Positions 25,723-32,104 of a stretch of 32,104 nucleotides of DNA are shown piece by piece (positions within the stretch are counted from its first letter, which is position 1; each line of letters begins with the position of its first letter). The translations under genes were made by a program, and so were the position numbers. The notes under the pieces were generated by a model, which was given only the letters and a program-made list of their open reading frames with translations, was not told the DNA's origin and did not search any database. The DNA comes from Planctomycetota bacterium (GTDB taxonomy: Bacteria > Planctomycetota > Planctomycetia > Pirellulales > Pirellulaceae), in the NCBI GenBank assembly GCA_963204965.1, contig CAUJKA010000138.1, positions 1 to 32,104 of the forward strand, given 5' to 3'.

Positions 25723-26514
25723 TCAGGCCGTTAACGGATCCCATGGATTCTCCTGCGTCGGCGGCAGGAAAAAATCCGGAATAAGTGGCATATACCAAAG
25801 TCTAATGGGGATTGCAGGGCGAGGTCTAGGCCACTCCCAAGGTTCGTTAGCAGGGCCTGGGTTTGAAGCAGGATTCGGAGCGGGGAGCGGGCAGCCAGGA
25901 GAGGGCAAGGGCACAAACGGGACAGGATGCGGGGAGGGTAAGGGATTGTGCAGAGGAAGGGGTAGAGGATGGGGTTGCTGCTGTTGTTGTGGCTGAGTAC
26001 AGCATACCGCGGCGGTGACCGTAGCGAGTAGACCATCGGTGGAGTGACCCGGCTTCTCGTACGTAACCATGGGGGGAAAGGGCAAAAAAGGAGTAACATC
26101 AGGGTAGGTGTTGTTAGGGTGTTTAAGCGATTCCTGAAAATAGTAGAGGTCCGCACTTACAAGATCGCTAGTTATGAGAGCATTCATTCCCAGCATAAGT
26201 TCGCAACAGTCTTTACTCTTGTTCACAAGGTTCAAAAACTTTGTATTGTAATCAAAACCAGGGTTTTTGAAGTGAATATAGCCATGAATACTCTCGTCTG
26301 CTTTTCCCCATCCAGGGTCGAATTCCGTTGTGATGGAATCGCGAAATGTTTTTTCAGTCATCTTGGCCTTAAGGAGTAGATCCAACCCGCATTTTGCTGC
26401 GAAAGGCCCCGCGACACCATTTGGAAACCAATGGTGTCTCCAAGGGCCAGCTGCAGGCATAGACGTCATGCCGCTTGGGTCTAGGAATCCGAACGGGTTA
26501 TTCTCTAAAAAACG
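25723..26514 (-). pseudogene. Orphan RHS-like C-terminal cassette with proline-rich tail
   Basis: The frame lacks a credible own start. It opens RFLENNPFGFLDPSGM, which resembles the end of an RHS core (compare DPLGL of the large RHS gene at 28349-28363). A variable domain follows with WRHHWFPNGVAGPFAAKCGL and FDPGWGKADESIHGYIHFKN. From about residue 150 there is a long low-complexity tail of QQQQQ and PLP-type proline repeats. It ends WDPLTA. The cassette has the layout of a displaced toxin tip: same strand as the main RHS gene, core-like junction, and a partner gene 11 nt downstream. The HH-WFP element recalls HNH-type toxin motifs but is too short to assign. It may also be the rest of an unrelated secreted protein. 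Confidence 0.55.
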
Positions 26515-26711
26515 TCAATAGTAGATGGGTGGCACCATATATCCCATCCTGAATTTCCAACAGAAGTCCCACCACCATTGCCCGATCCCCCAGTACCGCC
26601 AGTGCCACCACCTCCTTGTCCTTCACCAATTTCGCCTACTTGAGCACTGACGGTTGCCGTGGCAACTAGGAGTGCGAAAATGGCAGTGCAAGATACTCGC
26701 AGCATGGGCAT
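26505..26711 (-). pseudogene. Signal-peptide and glycine-rich fragment cut by a repeat
   Basis: From ATG 26711 the frame encodes MPMLRVSCTAIFALLVATAT, a signal peptide likely cleaved after VSA. A Gly/Thr/Ser-rich linker (GEGQGGGGTGGTGGSGNGGG) follows, then it runs into the palindromic repeat at 26522-26541, read as WCHPSTIDV, and stops. The repeat therefore seems to have interrupted a longer gene. The orphan RHS-like cassette starts right after it in another frame, so the two pieces could be both ends of one former gene with the middle lost. Confidence 0.5.
26522..26541. repeat. Palindromic repeat, family A (variant)
   Basis: One base change (CCATATA) separates it from TAGATGGGTGGCACCATCTA. 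It lies between the glycine-rich fragment and the RHS-like cassette and shares the flank CAATAG with the copy at 26726. Confidence 0.85.
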
Positions 26712-26725
26712 GGAGAGATCAATAG

Positions 26726-26779
26726 TAGATGGGTGGCACCATCTATCCCATCCCATTCGCAATTGCTGTGTCCCCACAC
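26726..26779. repeat. Palindromic repeat family A plus TGTGTCCCCACAC motif
   Basis: A perfect family A hairpin is at 26726-26745, with 7-bp arms TAGATGG/CCATCTA. TGTGTCCCCACAC is at 26767-26779. The same ordered pair occurs at 24673-24712. Confidence 0.9.
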
Positions 26780-26814
26780 CCATAGCGCGATGCTCTACAG
26801 GTGAAGCCAAACCA

Positions 26815-27123
26815 GTCAGGCTGTCGATGCAGCGATCTTGGTTTTTTGAACATGAGCGATGGTGATTACATTGAGCTACTGGATTGGACAGCTCGAGTCG
26901 TAGTGCCTGGCAAGCGAGGAAGCACACCGTCTGATGCACCACCAATCTTCGAGCGATTGAATTTAGGAATTTCGCCAGAATCCTGGTGTGAGCTGATCAA
27001 GAGCTTCGGCAAGCTATTCAGTACCGTGGCTGGCAAGCCGCACTTCGTCGAGCGTTACAGAAGTTCTAAGCGTAAGCAAAAATTCACCCTTAAGCCAGAA
27101 GCTCGACTTCTTCTCACCGTCTA
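26815..27123 (+). pseudogene. Remnant of a second Y1 transposase, C-terminal part
   Basis: Plus-strand reading gives CRCSDLGFLNMSDGDYIELL, then DAPPIFERLNLGISPESWCELIKSFGKLF. This aligns by eye with the C-terminal region of the minus-strand transposase (ASDKGFLNIRWRDYVELLSW ... WRDLVWNFKKYFG). The catalytic N-terminal two thirds are missing, and a TGTGTCCCCACAC motif sits about 36 bp upstream of the break. Divergence from the intact copy suggests an older relative, in opposite orientation to the rest of the region. Confidence 0.75.
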
Positions 27124-27214
27124 GGGCAGACTTCGGCAGATTGCCAACCAAAAATCTCTTCAGCCTATCTTGTCGGCTCAACGCAACTTCTCGCGTCACG
27201 CTGCCAAGGCCGTG

Positions 27215-27419
27215 TGTGTCCCCACACCTTCTTCACATATCCGCTCTCCTGAACGGAAACTCCATTCGCACTTGCTGTGTCCCCACACCTTTCCCCAATT
27301 GCTGTGTCCCCACACGTCACCGTGTCCCCCGGTGTGCCAAATTGCTTATGCTGTGTCCCCACACCCTTTCCGCCGAACACTATTGGCTGTGTCCCCACAC
27401 TTCAATTGTGTCCCCACAC
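27215..27419. repeat. Dense cluster of TGTGTCCCCACAC motifs
   Basis: Six perfect copies begin at 27215, 27276, 27303, 27352, 27388 and 27407, and a degenerate one lies at 27321-27336. The core GTGT-CCCC-ACAC is a small inverted repeat. Three more copies are at 24700, 24809 and 26767. Spacing is irregular (19-61 bp), and the intervening sequence often reads CAATTGC or GCACTTGC, so these are dispersed repeats and not a CRISPR array. Confidence 0.9.
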
Positions 27420-27450
27420 CCCAGCCAAACTTGCCGCTCTGCGTCAATAG

Positions 27451-27506
27451 TAGATGGGTGGCACCATCTATCATCAATCATCCCAGGGAGAACTGGCAAA
27501 GCCAGT
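27451..27506. repeat. Family A palindrome and a second hairpin motif
   Basis: TAGATGGGTGGCACCATCTA is at 27451-27470. A different small hairpin, ACTGGCAAAGCCAGT, is at 27492-27506 and is followed by GCCACCC. A decayed family A half-site (GATGGCACCATCTGTCATCT) lies at 27568-27587. The gap 27125-27585 contains only such repeats. Confidence 0.8.
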
Positions 27507-27585
27507 GCCACCCAACTGTCGCTTCCTTCGCCAGTGCCACACCCGCCGCAGATCATTCTGTACGAGCGATGGCACCATCTGTCAT

Positions 27586-27927
27586 CTATTGTTCGGTGGA
27601 CTGCCTTAAAACTACCAATTCCTTCACGGCTTTGTCTGCAATCACGGACTCACCAAACTGGGCGAAAATTGACTCTCCTCTCGTGTTGAAAAATACACCT
27701 CGTTCGGTGACCAGAACCTTAGTATAGTCGTCTTCCTCACTCGCATTTAAAAGGGTGATTGACGCTTTGCGCGATGACGCCATAGCATGAATTTCTGCAA
27801 TCAGAGCGCCATTCAAATCCTTTTTGAGCTGAAATGATTGTGAACGTTCTGGTATCGGGGTACGCGGAGGGCCACATCCAGCACACAATAACACGACCCC
27901 AATTATAAAAAACTCTCTCCAGCGCAT
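27586..27927 (-). CDS. Small lipoprotein-like gene coupled to the RHS gene (candidate immunity protein)
   Basis: The 113-aa protein starts MRWREFFIIGVVLLCAGCGP, a signal sequence with a lipobox-like LLCAGC, so it may be anchored to a membrane by lipidation. The remainder is soluble (SITLLNASEEDDYTKVLVTE, ending AVKELVVLRQSTEQ) and resembles no family I know. The ATG begins 1 nt after the TGA of the large RHS gene, which implies translational coupling. By analogy with RHS toxin loci, where the immunity gene directly follows the toxin tip, it is a candidate immunity protein. This is inferred from position only. Confidence 0.7.
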   Translation of the reverse strand: MRWREFFIIGVVLLCAGCGPPRTPIPERSQSFQLKKDLNGALIAEIHAMASSRKASITLLNASEEDDYTKVLVTERGVFFNTRGESIFAQFGESVIADKAVKELVVLRQSTEQ

Positions 27928-27928
27928 C

Positions 27929-30900
27929 TCATTTCACCATTTGAAGTATTGAGATAACCAACGAAATAATGCTCGCCCAACTTCCAACGACCCCCAAAAC
28001 ATCTTCGTCATTCTCACTTGGATCTGACGCGCTGTAGTCCCATTTGGATCCTGATTCCTTTCGTTGCAGATCACCAGCCGGGCAAGCATCCCGAGAATCT
28101 AAACCCTGCTTCGTGGAGTAACAGCTCAACGAGTTATCCCATTGATAAAATGTTGCATGATTATAATAATAGAACCACCATGGCAATACATACCAGTCCA
28201 TTCGGATATTGATGTCGTAATCGCATCTGCAACAAGACGCGGCCATATAGTAGCCAGATCTGCTAACATTGTGAGTCCCCTTTCTGTGCGCGTCAACGGT
28301 AAACGGCCATTTACTAAAGCTTCTTGGATTTCCCGGGTCTATGAATGTCAACCCGAGGGGATCAACTAAGAACAACGATGACGATCTAACATATTCATAC
28401 AAATTGATTCCCCCGCGATACGCGATAGGATCTTTGGAGCAGAACCTACCTAAGGCGGGATCATACATCCGAGCGCGATAGTGGTATTGCTGGATGACAT
28501 TGTCCCATTCGCGACCGGTGTACAAGTAGCGATTGTCGTAGGCAGTAGCGCTAATAACCGTTCCAGAGGAATTGGCGATCGTAGGTACTCCATATGCCGT
28601 GTAGCCGTATCGCTCAAGTGCCGAACCAGAAGCATCGGTGAGCGCGGTAACGCTGTACTGTTGGTTGCGGTGGTAATAAACCGCGCTGCTACTGGAAATG
28701 TTCCAGCGCATGATGGGTTCATCAATGTAGCTGGCGTACAGGTAACGATAAGTGGATGATGCTGGAGCAGCTCCAGAAGCGTAATCGGCAATCGTTTGCT
28801 GTCCGGCTTGAACGAATACAGTCGTGGTGGAACCAACCGTATGCGCCACGCGGCGACCCAGTGCATCGTATTGGTGGCTGACTGTTGTCGAACCGGTGGT
28901 AGCGCTGGATAACCGATTATCAAAGTCCCAGGTCGATGTGAGGCTGGCTGCGCTAGCTCGTAACGAAGCAGGAATAAGCGTGATGTTACCTTTGACATCG
29001 GTAGTCACGTTGCTGCCTCCGCCGGTGAGAAGCTCGTGAGATGGACCGTGCGTCCGCGTCTGAGCAGTGCCGTTGGTGGTGACACTGTTCCAATCACCCA
29101 CAGCCGATAGACTCCATGATTGACTTAGACCGCTGGTACGATTGAACGAGACCAGTCGGTCCTCGCCATCGTAGCCGCCCGTCGGAATGCTAAAGCCGTA
29201 GTTGCTCATGGTACCCGTAATGGTCTCTGAGATCTTATTGTGATTGTTGTCCCAGCCATAACTGAGGTTGCCAATTGAAGTGCCACTGCCTGTGAAGGTG
29301 ATCGACGATAGCGTGTTATCTGATCCGTAGGCTCGCGTATCAACGACACCATTGTTGTAGGTCGAACTAATCATTCGACCCCCATTGTCATAGGCTCGGG
29401 TATCGATTGTCGTTCCAGCATGTTTGATCTGGTGCAGCTCACCGCGAGCAGTGTAGGTTCGATCAACGACTGTGCTATCTGGGTAGGTGTACTTCGTCAG
29501 TTCTCCTCTAGTATTATACTCGGTTGTGGTTGCGTAAGTCTGCCCCGCAATGGTCAGACTTTCTGTCTTTTTCCGTCCTGCCGCATCGTAGGCGTAGCCG
29601 ACGGTGTTGCTGTAGCGGCCCGAATAGGCTGTTAACATTCGACCAGCCTTGTCATAAGTGAACTGATCGGAATCGGAGATTGTTCCCGATGGGCTATTGG
29701 CCGCCGTGCGATATTGGCGGTTGGAAAGGCGCCCAGCCAGGTCATAGTTGAAGGTACAAGTGTCGCCCTTCTGATCCTGCTTGCGGGAGACTCGCCCGGC
29801 TGGATCAAGGTTAAAAGTGACAATGCCGTAGCCGGTCGTGCCGACGACCGAGCCAGTTACGTGATCGGGATACTGTTCGGTCAGCTTGCCACCAGCGTCG
29901 TCGTAGGTGTAGCTGGTGGTTTGATTCTCAGCGTCCGTTAGAGAGGCTAGCTGTCCTGTGGCCAAGTAGGTGAACGAGGTCACGCCAGCAATTCGGTCAG
30001 TTTGCGACTTCTGGCGCCCGCGAGCATCGAACTTGTAGCTGGTGGTTTGATTCTTGCCGTCGATTGCGGCGATGCGATTGCCAGCTTTGTCGTAGGTGCT
30101 ATTGGTGGTGTGGCTGGCGGTGTCGGTTGTTAGGCCAGCTCGACCTAGTGCATCGTAAACGACATCCTGTCCAACGCTGTTGGGATCACGGACCGAGAGC
30201 TGATTGCCGCCAGCGTCGTAAGTAAATACAGTGGTGTTGCCCAGTTGATCGATGGAGCGGAGCGTTCGGCCAGCTCCATCAGTTAGGCTCTTGGTGGTAT
30301 TGCCCAAGGCATCGATGGAGCGAGATTCAAGGCAATTGCCAAAGCCAGCCACTGCCGTGACGGTATCATGCGCCTGGCAGGACCAGGTGAGCAGGCTATT
30401 GGGGTCGGAAGCGGGCGGGACGCCCGCGCACCCTGGTAGCTTGCCGCTCATTACTGTGCGACCAGCAGCATCGCTGATTGTAAAAGAAACTTCGAACTCG
30501 GGATTGATGACTACGGAAGCTCGACCCGGTGTTGTCGAACTAAATGTCAGCGCTGCGCCGCCAGCAGTTTCGGCGGCGGCTAGCTTGGTAATAGCTGTGG
30601 CAAGGGAGACTTTCCAAGTCGGGGAAGAGCTTGGAAGAATTGCGGGCGAGACGCCCGCGGACCCATCGAGGCCCACGCCATCAGACAGATTGTCATCGTA
30701 GAGATACTGCGTCGTCAGGCCTTCGCTTTGAGCGACGCCACCCAGTCCTGCAATCGGCGGTGAGAGTGGATCAATTGCCCCTCGGGCTGATAGCCATGCC
30801 GTGCTCGCGATGGTTCGACCTAGTGAATCATACTTAGTGGTCGATTCAGCAAGCGTGCTGCCATTGACCGGATCGAGCGTGTTGGCTGAGTGCGAATCGA

Positions 30901-32104
30901 CATTGCTGACCATTACCGAGTGGACAACGCGCCGCTGAGGGTCAGTATTGCGAATACTTCCGTGACCCAATGGATTCTTAGAAGCTGTCGACTTTCCGCA
31001 GCACGTATCATCGATGTTGGTCCAGACCTTGCCGCGATAGTCGGTGCGAGTTTGTTGACGACCATCGGCAAAATAGGTGAACGATTCGGTGGCAGCCACC
31101 GAACTGCCCGCCGCTTCAGTGTGGGTAGCCACCAGCCCACGGCCATTATAAGTCAAATTCTCTTTGGCTTTTTGGTAGCCTTCGGTATCACTGGAGTCAA
31201 AGTAACGTGGACTGCGGACTTCGGTAACTCGACCATCAGCGTCATAGTCGGTCTCGGTCACAGCGGCTACGCTGGTTCCCCAAGCAGCCGTCTTCCTGAT
31301 TTCTCGGCCTTTCGCGTCGTATTCGTAGCGAGTCTCCGTCCCGCGACCATCGATTACCTGAGTCAAGTGACCGGCGTCATCGCGAATGGCGTCGTGGATG
31401 ATATAGGCAGCGTTGGCAGCGGTGTTGCGAGTGAGATTCCAAACGGCATCAAAGTTAGCAAGCGTATAGCCTGGATGCGTGCAGGTGACGGTTCGAATCA
31501 GCGTACCGTCACTAGCGCGGTATCCGTAATACTTGCGACGACCATAGGTGTCTTCGTCGTACAGAAGTTGGTTTTCCAGGTAAGACTTCTTGTTGGTGAG
31601 CGTTGTTCCGACTCGAGGATACTGCTTGACTTCGGTAACACGATTTTTGAAGTCGTAAACGTAGTCAGTAACAGCCCCGTTGTTCTTAACCTTTGTCTTT
31701 AGCGAATCACTGCCCGCCAAGTAGGTGTACTCGGTAACCTGTCTTAGGTTCGGATCGGTAATTGTCTGATCATGAGCATTGCCATCCAGAATGTTCGCAT
31801 CAACGGCCGCACCAACAACGGTTTGCGTAAGCCTACCGCTAGAGTCGTAACTGTAGGTTGTGACTGTGCCGACTCGATTCTTGGTGGCTATCACGCGGCC
31901 AGCGTTGGCACCCGTGCCATACAGCGTTTGCTCGGTACTGGTGTCGGGGTAGGTGACCTGAGTCTGGCGACCAGCGCTGTCATAAGCGAAAGTAGTCAGG
32001 CGATTGAGTGGATCGACGACTTCTATCAGCCTGCCCGCTGTATCGTATTCGTAGGTCGTTTCGGGGCGAGGCTGTCCAGCAGCGACTGCCGCCTCGATCT
32101 TCTT
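27929..32104 (-). CDS. Large RHS/YD-repeat protein (partial, N-terminus beyond window)
   Basis: The frame is open from the right edge to the stop at 27929 (1391 codons), so the real start lies outside. It contains dozens of YD repeats such as TYEYDTAGRLIEV, FAYDSAGRQTQV and SYDSSGRLTQTV. The RHS core ends with YHYRARMYDPALGRFCSKDP, YRGGINLYEYV and DPLGL. RHS repeats build a beta-cage that encloses a C-terminal tip, often a toxin, for release. The tip here is the last 139 residues (27932-28348). It is rich in Tyr/Trp, carries cysteines (SCCRCDYD, SLSCYS, DACP) and ends with a hydrophobic segment GVVGSWASIISLVISILQMV. The tip fold is not recognised. Two palindromes (30411-30430 and 30642-30660) are read through in frame. 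The coupled downstream gene is a candidate immunity protein. Confidence 0.92.
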   Translation of the reverse strand, partial: KKIEAAVAAGQPRPETTYEYDTAGRLIEVVDPLNRLTTFAYDSAGRQTQVTYPDTSTEQTLYGTGANAGRVIATKNRVGTVTTYSYDSSGRLTQTVVGAAVDANILDGNAHDQTITDPNLRQVTEYTYLAGSDSLKTKVKNNGAVTDYVYDFKNRVTEVKQYPRVGTTLTNKKSYLENQLLYDEDTYGRRKYYGYRASDGTLIRTVTCTHPGYTLANFDAVWNLTRNTAANAAYIIHDAIRDDAGHLTQVIDGRGTETRYEYDAKGREIRKTAAWGTSVAAVTETDYDADGRVTEVRSPRYFDSSDTEGYQKAKENLTYNGRGLVATHTEAAGSSVAATESFTYFADGRQQTRTDYRGKVWTNIDDTCCGKSTASKNPLGHGSIRNTDPQRRVVHSVMVSNVDSHSANTLDPVNGSTLAESTTKYDSLGRTIASTAWLSARGAIDPLSPPIAGLGGVAQSEGLTTQYLYDDNLSDGVGLDGSAGVSPAILPSSSPTWKVSLATAITKLAAAETAGGAALTFSSTTPGRASVVINPEFEVSFTISDAAGRTVMSGKLPGCAGVPPASDPNSLLTWSCQAHDTVTAVAGFGNCLESRSIDALGNTTKSLTDGAGRTLRSIDQLGNTTVFTYDAGGNQLSVRDPNSVGQDVVYDALGRAGLTTDTASHTTNSTYDKAGNRIAAIDGKNQTTSYKFDARGRQKSQTDRIAGVTSFTYLATGQLASLTDAENQTTSYTYDDAGGKLTEQYPDHVTGSVVGTTGYGIVTFNLDPAGRVSRKQDQKGDTCTFNYDLAGRLSNRQYRTAANSPSGTISDSDQFTYDKAGRMLTAYSGRYSNTVGYAYDAAGRKKTESLTIAGQTYATTTEYNTRGELTKYTYPDSTVVDRTYTARGELHQIKHAGTTIDTRAYDNGGRMISSTYNNGVVDTRAYGSDNTLSSITFTGSGTSIGNLSYGWDNNHNKISETITGTMSNYGFSIPTGGYDGEDRLVSFNRTSGLSQSWSLSAVGDWNSVTTNGTAQTRTHGPSHELLTGGGSNVTTDVKGNITLIPASLRASAASLTSTWDFDNRLSSATTGSTTVSHQYDALGRRVAHTVGSTTTVFVQAGQQTIADYASGAAPASSTYRYLYASYIDEPIMRWNISSSSAVYYHRNQQYSVTALTDASGSALERYGYTAYGVPTIANSSGTVISATAYDNRYLYTGREWDNVIQQYHYRARMYDPALGRFCSKDPIAYRGGINLYEYVRSSSLFLVDPLGLTFIDPGNPRSFSKWPFTVDAHRKGTHNVSRSGYYMAASCCRCDYDINIRMDWYVLPWWFYYYNHATFYQWDNSLSCYSTKQGLDSRDACPAGDLQRKESGSKWDYSASDPSENDEDVLGVVGSWASIISLVISILQMVK
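30411..30430. repeat. REP-like GC-rich palindrome inside RHS coding sequence
   Basis: GCGGGCGGGACGCCCGCGCA forms a GCGGGCG/CGCCCGC stem. It is read on the minus strand as CAGVPPAS, a peptide typical of REP elements inserted into coding sequence. Confidence 0.8.
30642..30660. repeat. Second REP-like palindrome inside RHS coding sequence
   Basis: GCGGGCGAGACGCCCGCGG is a near copy of the palindrome at 30411 and is read as SAGVSPAI on the minus strand. The two copies bracket about 210 bp that lack YD repeats. Confidence 0.8.

Noticed and set aside
26712..26945. Upstream extension of the signal-peptide fragment
   Set aside because: It reads through the palindromic repeat and the transposase remnant; the signal peptide clearly starts at 26711 or 26705.
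27215..27419. CRISPR array
   Set aside because: The repeated unit is only 13 bp, spacing varies from 19 to 61 bp, spacers share sequence, and no cas gene is present.
28481..31702. Several plus-strand open frames opposite the RHS gene, up to 270 aa
   Set aside because: They mirror the repetitive YD-repeat coding sequence and have no own start context or recognisable domain.

Overview
The window looks like chromosomal DNA from a planctomycete, probably a Pirellulaceae-type organism. This is inferred from gene content: a transposase family of the kind common in planctomycetes (N-terminus MGRPKRSEQF, motif NHIHTIL), a secreted DUF1573 protein, a secreted two-domain FAS1 protein, a gspEFGHIJK cluster, very large RHS/YD-repeat genes, and many short palindromic and 7-bp repeats. 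No sequence search was possible, so the taxonomic call is an inference.

Bases 1-12.96 kb are mostly housekeeping. On the minus strand is a partial YheT-like hydrolase. Diverging from it on the plus strand are an adenosine-kinase-like PfkB sugar kinase, a BASS-type transporter, a DUF1573 protein, lipoyl synthase (lipA), a secreted esterase/peptidase-like hydrolase, a CelD-like acyltransferase and a stand-alone response regulator. A minus-strand FAS1 gene with a clear terminator follows, flanked by inverted copies of an 85-bp element. Then come ftsH and rsgA on the plus strand.

Bases 13.2-16.7 kb hold a minus-strand operon: thrE-like exporter, a ThiD2-ThiE-type thiamine phosphate synthase and a flavin-type oxidoreductase. 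The first two overlap by 4 nt. A 7-bp tandem array lies beyond each end of the operon. A tRNA-Arg(CCU) gene with a good promoter follows. Bases 17.3-22.9 kb carry gspE-F-G-H-I-J-K for a type II secretion/pseudopilus system. No gspD, gspC, gspL or gspM is present here, and gspK stops exactly where a repeat begins.

Bases 22.9-32.1 kb form an accessory region in which almost every gene is on the minus strand. Transcription order is: a large RHS protein entering from beyond the right edge; a 113-aa lipoprotein-like gene 1 nt after its stop; a repeat-rich zone with two palindromic repeat families and a transposase remnant; a signal-peptide/glycine-rich fragment; an orphan RHS-like C-terminal cassette; a secreted partner gene 11 nt after its stop, split by a -1 frameshift at a slippery-looking heptamer; and a Y1 (REP-associated) transposase whose 3' end is duplicated in tandem. 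This resembles rhs loci with a main toxin/immunity pair and a displaced orphan pair. That reading is inferred from layout, and neither C-terminal domain could be assigned to a known toxin fold.
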